Assembly: GCF_030369635.1 (NCBI RefSeq)
Contig: NZ_CP128474.1
Span: 1,178,001-1,242,000, forward strand
Source of the DNA: Microbacterium arborescens
Lineage (GTDB): Bacteria > Actinomycetota > Actinomycetes > Actinomycetales > Microbacteriaceae
Length of the DNA: 64,000 bases
Direction of reading: 5' to 3'
Numbering within the stretch: position 1 is the first letter of the stretch; every line of letters starts with the position of its first letter. Positions 23,966 through 32,404 of this stretch are shown here, piece by piece. The notes below the pieces were generated by a model. That model had not been told where the DNA came from. It made no database searches and was given only the letters and a program-made list of their open reading frames with translations. The position numbers and the translations under genes are program-made.

Positions 23966-26707
23966 ATGTCCATCGCCGTCGACGCCCTCGTCACCCGGGC
24001 ACAGCGTGCCCTCGACGAGTACGCGCATTTCACCCAGGAACAGATCGACCACATCGTCCGCAAGGCGTCGGTCGCGGCGCTGCACCATCACGGCGACCTC
24101 GCCGTCATGGCGGTCGAGGAGACCGGGCGCGGCCTGTTCGAGGACAAGGCCGTCAAGAACATGTTCGCGTGCGAACACGTCACGCACTCGATCATCGACC
24201 AGAAGACCGTCGGCGTCATCGCGCACGACGAGCTCACCGGGATCACCGAGATCGCCGATCCCGTCGGGGTGATCTGCGCGCTGACGCCGGTCACCAACCC
24301 GACCTCGACCGCGATCTTCAAGTCGCTCATCGCGCTCAAGACCCGCAATCCCATCGTCTTCGGATTCCACCCGTCGGCGCAGCGCTGCTCGTCTGAAGCC
24401 GCTCGCATCGTCCGAGACGCCGCGGTGGCCGCCGGCGCGCCCGCTGACTGCATCCAGTGGATCGACGAGCCCTCGATGGAGGCATCCGGCGAGCTCATGA
24501 ACCACCCGGGCGTCGCTCTCATCCTCGCCACCGGCGGCAACGCCATGGTGCGTGCCGCGTACTCGTGCGGAAAGCCGGCGCTCGGCGTCGGCGCCGGCAA
24601 CGTGCCCGCGTTCATCGAGCGCACCGCCGACGTCGGCCGGGCCGTCAACGACATCGTGCTGTCGAAGTCGTTCGACATGGGCATGGTCTGCGCCAGCGAG
24701 CAGGCGGTCATCCTCGACGAGCCCGTCGCCGACGAGGCGCTGGCGGAGTTCGCCCGCCTGCACGCGTACCGGGTGAGCGCCGCAGAGAAGGCGATGCTCG
24801 AGGAGTTCATCTTCGGCGTCACCGCCGACAGCGCGAACTGCGGCGAGGCGAAGCTCAACGCGCGCGTGGTGGGCCAGTCGCCGGTCTGGATCGCCGAACA
24901 GGCGGGCTTCGCGGTGCCTGCGGACACCTCGATCCTCCTCGCCGATGTCGCGGGAGTCGGTCCGCACGAACCGCTGACCCGTGAGAAGCTCGCCCCGGTC
25001 CTGGCGGTGCTGCGCGCCGCGACCCCCGAGGAGGGCATCGAGCTCGCGCGGCAGATGGTGGCCTTCGACGGACTCGGCCACTCCGGCGCCATCCACTCGA
25101 ACGACGCCGAGGTCGTCGCTCGTTTCGCCGAGGTCGTCAAAGCGGTCCGCATCATCGAGAACTCGCCGTCCGCCCTGGGCGGCATCGGCGACATCTACAA
25201 CGCCTTCCTGCCCTCGCTGACCCTCGGGTGCGGTTCGTACGGGCACAACTCCGTATCCAACAACGTCTCGGCGGTGAACCTCGTGAACGTCAAGCGCGTC
25301 GGTCGGCGCAACAACAACCTGCAATGGTTCAAGATCCCGGCGAAGACGTACTTCGAGCCGCACGCGATCCGGTATCTCGCCGACATGAGAGGCGTCGAGC
25401 GCGTCAGCATCATCACCGACGAGACGATGACCTCGCTCGGCTACGTGGACCGCATCACCGATGTCCTGAACCGTCGCGAGAACCGTGTGCAGGTGCAGCT
25501 GCTGAACCAGGTGCGTCCCGAGCCGAAGGTGTCGGAGGTCGTCGCGGGCGCCGCACAGCTGCGCCAGTTCCAGCCCGACACGATCATCGCGCTCGGCGGC
25601 GGCTCACCTATGGATGCCGCCAAGGTCATGTGGCTGCTGTACGAGAACCCCGAGATCGAGTTCTCCGACATGCGCGAGAAGTTCTTCGATGTCCGCAAGC
25701 GCGCCTTCACCTTTCCCGAGATGGGCAAGAAGGCCAAGCTCGTCTGCGTTCCCACCACATCGGGCACCGGCTCGGAGATGACTCCGTTCGCGGTGATCAC
25801 CGACGACGTCACGGGGATGAAGTACCCGCTGGCCGACTACGCGCTGACGCCGTCGGTCGCCATCATCGACCCCGAGCTCACGCGCGTGCTGCCCGGATTC
25901 CTCGTGGCCGACGCCGGCTTCGACGCGCTGACCCACGCAACCGAGGCCTACGTGTCGGTGTACGCGAACGACTACACCGACGGGCTGTGCCTCCACGCGA
26001 TCAAGCTGATCTTCGAGAACATCGAGCGCAGCACGAACGCCCGTCCGGGTTCGACGGACAGCGCCGACCGGAAGGCTCGAGAGAAGATGCACAACGCCGC
26101 ATCCATCTCGGGCATGGCGTTCGGCAACGCGTTCCTGGGGATCGTGCACGCCATGGCCCATGTGACCGGTGCGACGTACAAGCTGGTGCACGGGCGGACC
26201 AACGCCGTCTACCTGCCCCACGTCATCCGGTACAACGGCACGGTCCCGACGAAGCTCACGAGCTGGCCCAAGTACGAGCGCTATATCGCGCCCGAACGGT
26301 TCCAGCAGATCGCGCAGCACCTCGGGCTCCCCGCCGCGACGCCGGAAGAGGGGGTCGAGAGCTACGCGCGCGCCGTGGAGGAGCTGCGCGACCGCGTCGG
26401 CATCGAGCGGTCGTTCCAGGCGCAGGGGGTCGACGAGGCCCGCTTCCTGGACAACCTGCACAGCCTCGCGATGGCCGCGTACGAGGACCAGTGCGCGCCG
26501 GCGAACCCCCGGATGCCGATGATCGACGACATGAAGACGCTCATGGAGGCCGCGTACTACGGCACCTCGTTCGCCGAGGTGCGCGCCACCCGCGCCGCGG
26601 CCGTCGTCGCCGCCGACGCCCTCACGGTGACACCCACGGGCACGGACGCGCCGGTAGCGCCGGGCAAGAAGAGCACCGGCAAGGCGAAGGCGGCGCACGG
26701 CGCCTGA
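23966..26707 (+). CDS. adhE: Bifunctional acetaldehyde-CoA/alcohol dehydrogenase
   Basis: A 913-residue AdhE. Residues about 1-440 are the CoA-acylating aldehyde dehydrogenase, with the catalytic cysteine at 242 (MGMVCASEQ); about 450-870 is the iron-dependent alcohol dehydrogenase, with GGGSPMDAAK nucleotide loop, TTSGTGSEMTPF and iron-ligand histidines (DALTHATEAY, HAMAH, HGRTNA). It turns acetyl-CoA into ethanol and back using NADH, in AdhE filaments in other bacteria. The final 45 residues (VTPTGTDAPVAPGKKS onward) are a low-complexity lysine/alanine tail beyond the usual family end. GGGAAGG precedes the ATG. Probably serves fermentation or acetaldehyde/ethanol use under low oxygen. Confidence 0.95.
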   Translation: MSIAVDALVTRAQRALDEYAHFTQEQIDHIVRKASVAALHHHGDLAVMAVEETGRGLFEDKAVKNMFACEHVTHSIIDQKTVGVIAHDELTGITEIADPVGVICALTPVTNPTSTAIFKSLIALKTRNPIVFGFHPSAQRCSSEAARIVRDAAVAAGAPADCIQWIDEPSMEASGELMNHPGVALILATGGNAMVRAAYSCGKPALGVGAGNVPAFIERTADVGRAVNDIVLSKSFDMGMVCASEQAVILDEPVADEALAEFARLHAYRVSAAEKAMLEEFIFGVTADSANCGEAKLNARVVGQSPVWIAEQAGFAVPADTSILLADVAGVGPHEPLTREKLAPVLAVLRAATPEEGIELARQMVAFDGLGHSGAIHSNDAEVVARFAEVVKAVRIIENSPSALGGIGDIYNAFLPSLTLGCGSYGHNSVSNNVSAVNLVNVKRVGRRNNNLQWFKIPAKTYFEPHAIRYLADMRGVERVSIITDETMTSLGYVDRITDVLNRRENRVQVQLLNQVRPEPKVSEVVAGAAQLRQFQPDTIIALGGGSPMDAAKVMWLLYENPEIEFSDMREKFFDVRKRAFTFPEMGKKAKLVCVPTTSGTGSEMTPFAVITDDVTGMKYPLADYALTPSVAIIDPELTRVLPGFLVADAGFDALTHATEAYVSVYANDYTDGLCLHAIKLIFENIERSTNARPGSTDSADRKAREKMHNAASISGMAFGNAFLGIVHAMAHVTGATYKLVHGRTNAVYLPHVIRYNGTVPTKLTSWPKYERYIAPERFQQIAQHLGLPAATPEEGVESYARAVEELRDRVGIERSFQAQGVDEARFLDNLHSLAMAAYEDQCAPANPRMPMIDDMKTLMEAAYYGTSFAEVRATRAAAVVAADALTVTPTGTDAPVAPGKKSTGKAKAAHGA

Positions 26708-26726
26708 CCACGAGCCACGGGGCGCA

Positions 26727-26750
26727 GGGCCGGACCGAGAGGTCCGGCCC
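26727..26750 (+). terminator. Terminator hairpin after adhE
   Basis: Perfect 10-bp stem (26727-26736 with 26741-26750), GAGA tetraloop, no U-tract; the next gene's -10 starts 7 bp later. Confidence 0.7.
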
Positions 26751-26756
26751 TACGCC

Positions 26757-26762
26757 TACGCT
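26757..26762 (+). promoter_or_regulatory. -10 element, leaderless promoter of the aldo/keto reductase
   Basis: TACGCT exactly 6 bp before the ATG at 26769. Confidence 0.6.
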
Positions 26763-26768
26763 GTAGCC

Positions 26769-27761
26769 ATGCAGCAGCGCAGCCTCGCTTCGACCTCCCG
26801 TTCCGTGTCGGCCATCGGCCTGGGCACCTGGCAGCTCGGCGCGGATTGGGGCGAGGTCGACGACGACCAGGCTCTGGCCGTCCTGGCCGCGTCGGCCGAC
26901 GCCGGCGTCACGCTCTTCGACACCGCCGACGTCTACGGCGATGGACGCAGCGAGAGCACCATCGGCCGGTTCCTCGCCGCTCGTCCCGGGCATGGGATCA
27001 CCGTGGCCACCAAGATGGGCCGGCGTGAGGCGCAGCTGCCCGAGAACTACACGCGCGAGAACTTCCGTGCCTGGACCGATCGGTCGCGCCGCAACCTGGG
27101 TGTCGACACCCTCGACCTCGTGCAGCTGCACTGCCCGCCCTCAGCCGTCATCGAATCCGACGAGACGTACGACGCGCTCGACGAGCTCGTTGCCGACGGG
27201 GCGATCGCGGCCTACGGAGTCTCGGTCGAGACCACCGCGCAGGCGCTCGCGGCGATCGCGCGGCCGAACGTCTCGAACGTCCAGATCATCGTCAATCCCT
27301 TCCGGCTGAAGCCGCTCGACGAGGTGCTCCCGGCGGCTGAAGCGGCCGGCGTCGCGATCTTCGCGCGCGTCCCCCTGGCGTCGGGCCTGCTGAGCGGTCG
27401 TTACACCGAGAAGACCGAGTTCGCAGCTGACGACCACCGTTCCTACAACCGCAACGGCGAGGCCTTCGACCGCGGCGAGACCTTCTCCGGCGTGGACTTC
27501 GAGACCGGCCTGGCGGCCGCGCGCAGGCTCGCGGCCGCTCTTCCCGAGGGCGTCACCCTGCCGGCGGCGACGCTGGCGTGGATCGCCTCGCGGCCGGGCG
27601 TCACGAGCGTCATCCCGGGAGCCCGCACGACCGAGCAGGCACGAGCCAACGCTGCTGCGGGGGACCTCCTCGACGACGGCGCCGATCTGACGGCTTTCGC
27701 CGACGCGGTCGTCGACGTCTACGACGAGCTGCTGCGGGCCGACATCCACCCCCAGTGGTGA
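26769..27761 (+). CDS. Aldo/keto reductase
   Basis: A 330-residue NADPH-dependent oxidoreductase with a TIM barrel. GLGTWQLG begins strand 1; LFDTADVYGDGRSE carries the catalytic Asp/Tyr pair; ITVATKMGR holds the catalytic lysine; DLVQLHCPP the histidine; VIPGARTTEQARAN is the cofactor-phosphate loop. Closest in layout to YajO/YghZ-like AKRs; the substrate is unknown. Monocistronic by its own promoter between a terminator and the next gene. Confidence 0.92.
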   Translation: MQQRSLASTSRSVSAIGLGTWQLGADWGEVDDDQALAVLAASADAGVTLFDTADVYGDGRSESTIGRFLAARPGHGITVATKMGRREAQLPENYTRENFRAWTDRSRRNLGVDTLDLVQLHCPPSAVIESDETYDALDELVADGAIAAYGVSVETTAQALAAIARPNVSNVQIIVNPFRLKPLDEVLPAAEAAGVAIFARVPLASGLLSGRYTEKTEFAADDHRSYNRNGEAFDRGETFSGVDFETGLAAARRLAAALPEGVTLPAATLAWIASRPGVTSVIPGARTTEQARANAAAGDLLDDGADLTAFADAVVDVYDELLRADIHPQW

Positions 27762-27810
27762 CCGGCGTCCCTCTCTTGCGTTGCGGCCGCGCGCGGCCGA
27801 GCATGGGCGT

Positions 27811-28722
27811 ATGACCCGACGACCGCATCCCGCAGCCTTCGTGGCCGTGGTCGCGGTCGGGGCCCTCGCGGTATCGGCCTTCTGGGCGCTCGCCCCGCTT
27901 CGCGACCTGGCGGCCCTCCGTGGCTCGGACACCCCGGCCGCCGTCGTCTCGGACGCGACGCCGTCGACGCCGTCCGCGGAGCGAGCGGCGGATGCCGCGC
28001 CGGCGCCCTATGCCCGCAACGACAACGCGTACGACATCTCGACGCTCCCGTTGATCGACGTGCGTTCGGTGAACTCGGCGGTGCCCGTCGACGATGATCC
28101 GATGGGGTCGGTGACCTCGTTGCTCGCGCGACCGCTGGGCGCGGGTGCTCCGGTGTTCGCCGACCCCACGGCCCAGCCCGTCGGTCAGCTCCCGCGCGAC
28201 CACCACTACGGAGGTACGACGGTGCCCGTCGTGCAAGCGCAGACCGACTGGGTGAAGGTGCTCTTGCCCGGCCGACAGGGCGTGCCTCCCGAGGGGAACG
28301 GTGGTCAGACCGTGGGGTGGCTGCGCGCCGCCGACGTCGAGTTGACCACGACCGCCCAGTACGTCGAGGTGCATCTCGCGGCGAACACCATCGACATCGT
28401 CAGCGCGACCGGACGTGAACGCGTGTCGGACCAGTTCGCGTGGGGAAAGCCGTCGACGCCGACCCCGACCGGGCGGACCTTCGTCATGTGGACCACGGTG
28501 GTCCCGGAGTTCCGGTACACCCAGGGGCATCCGATGGTCTATCTGGGGGTGCAGTCACCCGTGATGGCGGGATTCGACGGGGGAGACGTCGCCGTGACGG
28601 CCTTCCACTACTACCGGATGCGCGAGGGCGACACCTCGTTCGGCTGCATATACCTCGACGGGCCTGCGGTCGACCGCCTCGCCCAGCTGCCGCCCGGGAC
28701 CCCGGTCATGATCCAGCCGTAG
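27811..28722 (+). CDS. L,D-transpeptidase-like (YkuD fold) protein with altered catalytic motif
   Basis: A 303-residue exported protein: one N-terminal anchor helix (about 8-30), a Ser/Ala/Pro-rich stretch, an SH3-like part (about 100-180, TTVPVVQAQTDWVKVLLPG), then a YkuD-like domain (about 185-303). The catalytic site reads TAFHYYRMREGDTSFGCIYL, giving His266 and Cys279, but the motif normally S-H-G-C-I-R has Phe in place of the second His and Tyr in place of the Arg. It may cross-link peptidoglycan (3-3 bonds) or have lost classical activity. ATG at 27811; GAGCAT 6 bp upstream is a weak leaderless -10. A 16-bp GC palindrome lies at 27784-27799. Confidence 0.78.
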   Translation: MTRRPHPAAFVAVVAVGALAVSAFWALAPLRDLAALRGSDTPAAVVSDATPSTPSAERAADAAPAPYARNDNAYDISTLPLIDVRSVNSAVPVDDDPMGSVTSLLARPLGAGAPVFADPTAQPVGQLPRDHHYGGTTVPVVQAQTDWVKVLLPGRQGVPPEGNGGQTVGWLRAADVELTTTAQYVEVHLAANTIDIVSATGRERVSDQFAWGKPSTPTPTGRTFVMWTTVVPEFRYTQGHPMVYLGVQSPVMAGFDGGDVAVTAFHYYRMREGDTSFGCIYLDGPAVDRLAQLPPGTPVMIQP

Positions 28723-28770
28723 CCGTGGCGCGCCTGTGGACACCCGCGACACCGTGCGCGCGAGACGGCC

Positions 28771-28776
28771 TACGCT
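28771..28776 (+). promoter_or_regulatory. -10 element, leaderless promoter of the DUF1905 gene
   Basis: TACGCT exactly 6 bp before the GTG at 28783. Confidence 0.6.
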
Positions 28777-28782
28777 GATCGC

Positions 28783-29079
28783 GTGAAGATGGAGTTCGAC
28801 GCGGAGGTCTTCCGCTGGGAGGCCCGCACCCAGGCGTGGTACTTCGCGGCCGTGCCCGACGAGCCCAGTGCCGATATCCGCGAGATCCCGCGGATGCCAC
28901 GGGGGTTCGGATCCGTACGGGTGCGTGCGACGATCGGCGGGTCGACGTGGCAGACGTCGATCTTCCCGGATGCCGCGCGCGGCGGTTACGTCCTGCCGCT
29001 GAAGCAGGCGATCCGTCGCGCCGAGTCCATCGGATCCGACGGCATCGTCCGGGTGATGCTCGAGGTCCTCGACGCGTGA
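28783..29079 (+). CDS. DUF1905 domain protein
   Basis: A 98-residue single-domain protein: EFDAEVFRWEARTQAWYFAAVP, RGFGSVRVRATIGGSTWQTSIFP and YVLPLKQAIRRAE are the three conserved blocks of the DUF1905 beta-barrel. Function of the family is unknown. Start fixed by the -10 at 28771; its stop overlaps the GTG of the prepilin peptidase gene (GTGA). Confidence 0.85.
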   Translation: MKMEFDAEVFRWEARTQAWYFAAVPDEPSADIREIPRMPRGFGSVRVRATIGGSTWQTSIFPDAARGGYVLPLKQAIRRAESIGSDGIVRVMLEVLDA

Positions 29080-29555
29080 CCCCGCTGTCGTCGGCGACGA
29101 TCGTGCTGGTGGCTGTCTGCGCAGCGCTGAGCATCGCGCTCACGGTCATCGATATCGCGACGCATCGGCTGCCGAACCGGCTCGTCATCGCATTGGCCGG
29201 CGCGGCTGCGGGCATCGCGGTGCTATCCGCCATCGAACGGGGTTCGATCCGGCCGATCGTCGAAGCGGTCGTCGCGGGGGCGGTGCTGTTCGTCCTGTAC
29301 TACCTCCTGCATCGCGGCGGAGGCGGGATGGGCGGGGGAGACGTCAAGCTCGCTGCGGCCATCGGGCTCTTCCTGGGGCCGCTCGGCTGGCAGGCTCCGC
29401 TGCTCGCGACCGCGCTCGGGTTCGTGGCGGGCGGCCTCGTCGCCGTCACCATGATCGTCGCCGGGCGCAGCGGTCGGCGCACGCGGATCCCATTCGGGCC
29501 CTTCATGCTCCTGGGCGCATGGGCGGTGGCAGGGGGCGTCTGGGCCGGGACATGA
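29076..29555 (+). CDS. Prepilin peptidase-like A24 aspartic protease, short form
   Basis: A 159-residue integral membrane protein with about five helices. The two catalytic aspartates of the A24 family are in VIDIATHRLPNRL and GGGDVKLA. The N-terminal methyltransferase part of PilD is missing, as in CpaA/TadV-like enzymes. It would cleave type IV pilin-like signal peptides at the inner face of the membrane. No pilus or Tad gene is nearby, so it either acts in trans or has another substrate. Coupled to the DUF1905 gene by a 4-bp overlap. Confidence 0.85.
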   Translation: MTPLSSATIVLVAVCAALSIALTVIDIATHRLPNRLVIALAGAAAGIAVLSAIERGSIRPIVEAVVAGAVLFVLYYLLHRGGGGMGGGDVKLAAAIGLFLGPLGWQAPLLATALGFVAGGLVAVTMIVAGRSGRRTRIPFGPFMLLGAWAVAGGVWAGT

Positions 29556-29594
29556 GGCCTGTCAAGGGCACGGGGGCCGGGGCGAGCGCCGCGC

Positions 29595-29600
29595 TATCGT
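29595..29600 (+). promoter_or_regulatory. -10 element, leaderless promoter of the YihY gene
   Basis: TATCGT exactly 6 bp before the ATG at 29607. Confidence 0.6.
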
Positions 29601-29606
29601 GGCGGC

Positions 29607-30620
29607 ATGGCCGAGTCCACCTTCGTCTCCCGCTCGATCGCGTGGGCGCTGCAGCGCAAGCCGGTGCGCGCGTTCCTGCTGTACAGCGAGCACCGCGGAC
29701 CGGTTCTCGCCGACAGCGTCACGTACCGCACCCTGTTCAGCGTCTTCGCCGGTGTCCTTCTGGGGTTCTCGGTCGCGGCGCTCTGGCTCGCCGGCGATCC
29801 CGTCGCTTGGCAGGCCCTCATCGACGCCGTCAACGGCGTGATCCCGGGGCTCGTCGGGGAAGACGGCCTGATCAAGCTCGACAGCATCACGGCTCCCGCA
29901 GGACTGTCGATCGCGGGAGCCATCGCAACCGTCGGTCTGCTCGGTGCAGCCATCGGCGCGATCGGATCGCTCCGCACCGCGATGCGTGCGATCGCGGATG
30001 AGCTGACCGACGACGTTCTGTTCATCTGGGTGATGTTGCGCAACCTCGCACTCGCGATCGGTATGGGCGGTGCACTCGTCGCGGCAGCCGCTGTGACGAT
30101 CCTCGGGACGGCTGGAGTCGGACTGCTCGCAGATCTTCTCGGCTTCTCCGACGAGAACCCGCTCGTGCAGTTCGCCGGTTGGGCGGTCTCGTTGGTGGTG
30201 GTATTCGCACTCGACGCCGTCGTCGTGGCGGTTCTGTTCCGAGTGCTCTCCGGCGTGAAGGTGCGCAAGCGCGCGCTCTGGAGCGGCGCACTCCTCGGTG
30301 CCGCCGGGCTGACGGTGCTGCAGCAGCTGTCGGGACTGTTCGTCGGTGGAGCGACCTCGAACCCGTTGCTGGCGTCATTCGCCTCGCTCATCGCGCTGCT
30401 GCTGTGGCTCAACCTGTCGTCGCAGGTCATCCTCATCGCCACGGCGTACATCGTCACGGGTGTGCGCGAAGAGGAGGACCGCGTCCGGTCGCGCTTCGGT
30501 GCCACGACGTTCCTGCAGCGTCGCGTGCAGCGTGCCGAGGATGCCGTCTCCGCCGCCGCCCGCGAGCTCGACAAGGCCCGCGAGCTCGAGGCCGAGGAGC
30601 GCGCGAAAGCGGGCGCCTGA
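29607..30620 (+). CDS. YihY/BrkB-family membrane protein
   Basis: A 337-residue protein with six hydrophobic helices of the YihY/virulence-factor BrkB family (formerly called RNase BN). VTYRTLFSVFAGVLLGFS near the N-terminus and a KRALWSGALLGAAGLTVLQ region before the last helices are typical. The C-terminal 55 residues form a charged coiled coil (RRVQRAEDAVSAAARELDKA). Biochemical role is not established for the family. Monocistronic, with a leaderless promoter. Confidence 0.88.
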   Translation: MAESTFVSRSIAWALQRKPVRAFLLYSEHRGPVLADSVTYRTLFSVFAGVLLGFSVAALWLAGDPVAWQALIDAVNGVIPGLVGEDGLIKLDSITAPAGLSIAGAIATVGLLGAAIGAIGSLRTAMRAIADELTDDVLFIWVMLRNLALAIGMGGALVAAAAVTILGTAGVGLLADLLGFSDENPLVQFAGWAVSLVVVFALDAVVVAVLFRVLSGVKVRKRALWSGALLGAAGLTVLQQLSGLFVGGATSNPLLASFASLIALLLWLNLSSQVILIATAYIVTGVREEEDRVRSRFGATTFLQRRVQRAEDAVSAAARELDKARELEAEERAKAGA

Positions 30621-30621
30621 T

Positions 30622-31353
30622 CTACCGCGCGTAGCGCTCGACGAACGCGCTGAGGATCGAACCCGTGTGCGTGACCGGGCTGCGGCGCACCGCGGAGAGC
30701 GTCAGGTCGAGCTCGTCGGGAGCGAAGTATCCGTAGCCGGCGTAGGCGTGGATGCGGGTCGTGATGCCCTCGAGGTCGAGCTCGGGGTGGAACTGCGTCG
30801 CGTAGACGTTCTCGCCCACCCGGAACATCTGTACCGGGCATCCGGCCGAGGAAGCGAGCAGCACGGCGCGTGAGGGGAGCGCCGAGATCGCTTCCTTGTG
30901 TCCGACGAACGCGGGGAACGTCGGCGGCATCCCGGCCAGGAGCGGATCGCGCCGCCCGGCGTCCGTCAGCTCGACGTCGACGACGCTGATCGGCTCGCCG
31001 AACCGGCGGTCGATCGTGGCACCGAGGAACGCACCCACGGTGCCGATGCCGTAGCAGGCGCCGAGGAACGGGCTGTCGTGCGCGATGACCCGTGCCAGCA
31101 GGTTCGAGAACTCCGCCTCGACGCGGCGCTGCACGAGGGATTTCTGCTCCCACGGATCGGACGCGTTGAACGGGCCGCCGCCGACGAAGATGCCCGAGAT
31201 GTCGTCGAGGTCGATCTCCGGCATCGGGCCCGCCTCGAGGCGCACGCGGCGGAGCGATGCAGGCTCGAGCCCCGTGTGACGGAGGAAGAGCTCGTACTCT
31301 TCATCGGCGGGGACGTCCTCGGCGCGGGTCGCGAGCAGCACGAACGGTTTCAC
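30622..31353 (-). CDS. Class I glutamine amidotransferase-like protein
   Basis: A 243-residue GATase1-fold protein. FLGACYGIG contains the nucleophile Cys100; YATQFHPELD supplies the histidine and glutamate of the triad. FVGGGPFNASDP is the oxyanion strand region. Such stand-alone proteins resemble the glutaminase half of GMP synthase; the acceptor substrate is unknown. The GTG at 31353 has no ribosome-binding site but overlaps the TGA of a 12-codon reading frame with its own leaderless promoter, so translation is probably coupled to it. A TTG at 31395 in frame would also be possible but lies inside the predicted -10. Confidence 0.82.
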   Translation of the reverse strand: MKPFVLLATRAEDVPADEEYELFLRHTGLEPASLRRVRLEAGPMPEIDLDDISGIFVGGGPFNASDPWEQKSLVQRRVEAEFSNLLARVIAHDSPFLGACYGIGTVGAFLGATIDRRFGEPISVVDVELTDAGRRDPLLAGMPPTFPAFVGHKEAISALPSRAVLLASSAGCPVQMFRVGENVYATQFHPELDLEGITTRIHAYAGYGYFAPDELDLTLSAVRRSPVTHTGSILSAFVERYAR

Positions 31354-31388
31354 GCCCGGGGGTGCTTTCGTAGTCGCCGAGCACGCAT
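31350..31388 (-). CDS. Putative 12-codon leader peptide upstream of the amidotransferase gene
   Basis: ATG at 31388, six bp after the -10 hexamer TACGCT, opens a frame encoding MRARRLRKHPRA and ends in TGA at 31350-31352, which overlaps the GTG start of the amidotransferase (GTGA). Five of 12 codons are arginine. The geometry predicts a leaderless transcript whose first product is this peptide, with reinitiation at the GTG. Inference from sequence only. Confidence 0.45.
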   Translation of the reverse strand: MRARRLRKHPRA

Positions 31389-31394
31389 GGCGCA

Positions 31395-31400
31395 AGCGTA
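31395..31400 (-). promoter_or_regulatory. -10 element of the leader peptide / amidotransferase unit
   Basis: TACGCT on the minus strand, exactly 6 bp before the ATG at 31388; same hexamer and spacing as at 26757 and 28771. Confidence 0.5.
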
Positions 31401-31423
31401 TCGGCCGGGTCGGCCCGCGAGGG

Positions 31424-31429
31424 TATCGT
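31424..31429 (+). promoter_or_regulatory. -10 element of the 81-residue protein gene
   Basis: TATCGT, followed by AGGAGGT at 31438-31444 and ATG at 31451: a conventional leadered promoter. Confidence 0.5.
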
Positions 31430-31450
31430 CGGGAGCCAGGAGGTCAGAAC

Positions 31451-31696
31451 ATGGCTATTGCACGACTGCACGGTGGTCCCCTCGACGGGCAGACCCTTCC
31501 GCTGGACGACGACGCGTCAGACCGGCTCATCCTTCCCTACAGCGAGACCCAGGTGGTCTACGAGCGCGCCGGCCAGCCCGAGAACACGGGCGAGGGTGAC
31601 GGCCCGACGTCGTCGGAGTTCCACTTCGTCGAAGCCGAGGGCGACATCGACCCCTCGACCGATGAGCGCGACGACCGCGTCACCAGTGACGACTGA
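31451..31696 (+). CDS. Small acidic protein of unknown function
   Basis: An 81-residue protein with strong AGGAGGT ribosome-binding site at ideal spacing. It starts ARLHGGPLDGQTLPLDDDA, a HGGPxDG pattern seen in small bacterial and phage proteins of unknown role, and continues with a strand-rich YSETQVVYERAG region and an Asp/Glu-rich tail. No cysteines, no membrane segment. I do not recognise a function. The downstream CYTH gene begins inside its 3' end, so they form a pair. Confidence 0.7.
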   Translation: MAIARLHGGPLDGQTLPLDDDASDRLILPYSETQVVYERAGQPENTGEGDGPTSSEFHFVEAEGDIDPSTDERDDRVTSDD

Positions 31697-32318
31697 GCCT
31701 CGCAGCTCGCTCGAGGTCGAGCGCAAGTACGACGTCGACGACGGCACGGCCGTTCCCGACTGGTCGGCACTCCCGGGAGTCGCGGCGGTCGGCGAGGCCG
31801 AGCCCCGCGAGCTCGACGCGCGCTATCTCGACACCGCCGACGGTCGGCTCGCCGCTGCGTTGACAGCGCTCCGACGGCGCACGGGCGGACCCGACGCCGG
31901 CTGGCACGTGAAGCGCTCGACGCCGGAAGGCAAGCTCGAGACGCACTGGCCCCTCGACGACGCCGACGAATCGGCTCCGCTCGAGGTGCCCGAGGCGATC
32001 GTCGCCGAGCTGGCCGAAGTGGCGCAGCCGCCGTTCGAGGTCATCGCGCGCATCCGCAACTCGCGCACCGCGTTCGCGTTGCTCGATGCCGAGGGTGACA
32101 TGGTCGCGGAGTTCGTCGACGACCGGGTGACGGCGACCGATGAGCGATCCGGGCGGGTCAGCTCCTGGCGCGAGTGGGAGCTCGAGCTCGGGCCTGCGGC
32201 GCCGCGCAGCGCGGAGGGCGTCGCATCGCTCTTCGCCGCGGCCGATGAGCTGGTCGCCTCGGCCGGGGGAGCGCCCGCGGCATCCGAATCCAAGCTCGGA
32301 CGTGCCCTCGGACGCTGA
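31662..32318 (+). CDS. CYTH domain protein (triphosphate tunnel metalloenzyme)
   Basis: A 218-residue CYTH/TTM protein. The signature ExExK appears as LEVERKYDVD; later charged strands ELDARYLDTADGRL, WHVKRSTPEGK and WREWELELG line the triphosphate tunnel. Such enzymes act on inorganic triphosphate, ThTP or nucleoside triphosphates; no CHAD domain is fused. ATG at 31662 lies within the preceding gene; GTG at 31686 is an alternative that starts VTTEPRSSLEV. Neither has a ribosome-binding site, so translation is coupled. Confidence 0.85.
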   Translation: MSATTASPVTTEPRSSLEVERKYDVDDGTAVPDWSALPGVAAVGEAEPRELDARYLDTADGRLAAALTALRRRTGGPDAGWHVKRSTPEGKLETHWPLDDADESAPLEVPEAIVAELAEVAQPPFEVIARIRNSRTAFALLDAEGDMVAEFVDDRVTATDERSGRVSSWREWELELGPAAPRSAEGVASLFAAADELVASAGGAPAASESKLGRALGR

Positions 32319-32338
32319 GCCTCCCGGGTTCTCACCGA

Positions 32339-32395
32339 CACGCAAAGACGAACGCACCGCCGGCCGGAGCCGAGCGGTGCGTTCGTCTTTGCGTG
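32339..32395. terminator. Long bidirectional terminator between CYTH and lpd genes
   Basis: Perfect 22-bp stem (32339-32360 with 32374-32395), 13-nt GC loop. The outer arms contain CAAAG/CTTTG, giving a short U run on either strand. It lies between convergent genes. Confidence 0.85.
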
Positions 32396-32404
32396 ACGCG
32401 AGCG

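Noticed and set aside
27784..27799. 16-bp all-GC palindrome before the L,D-transpeptidase-like gene
   Set aside because: Low-complexity CG repeat, likely by chance at this GC content; could be a weak terminator but no further support.
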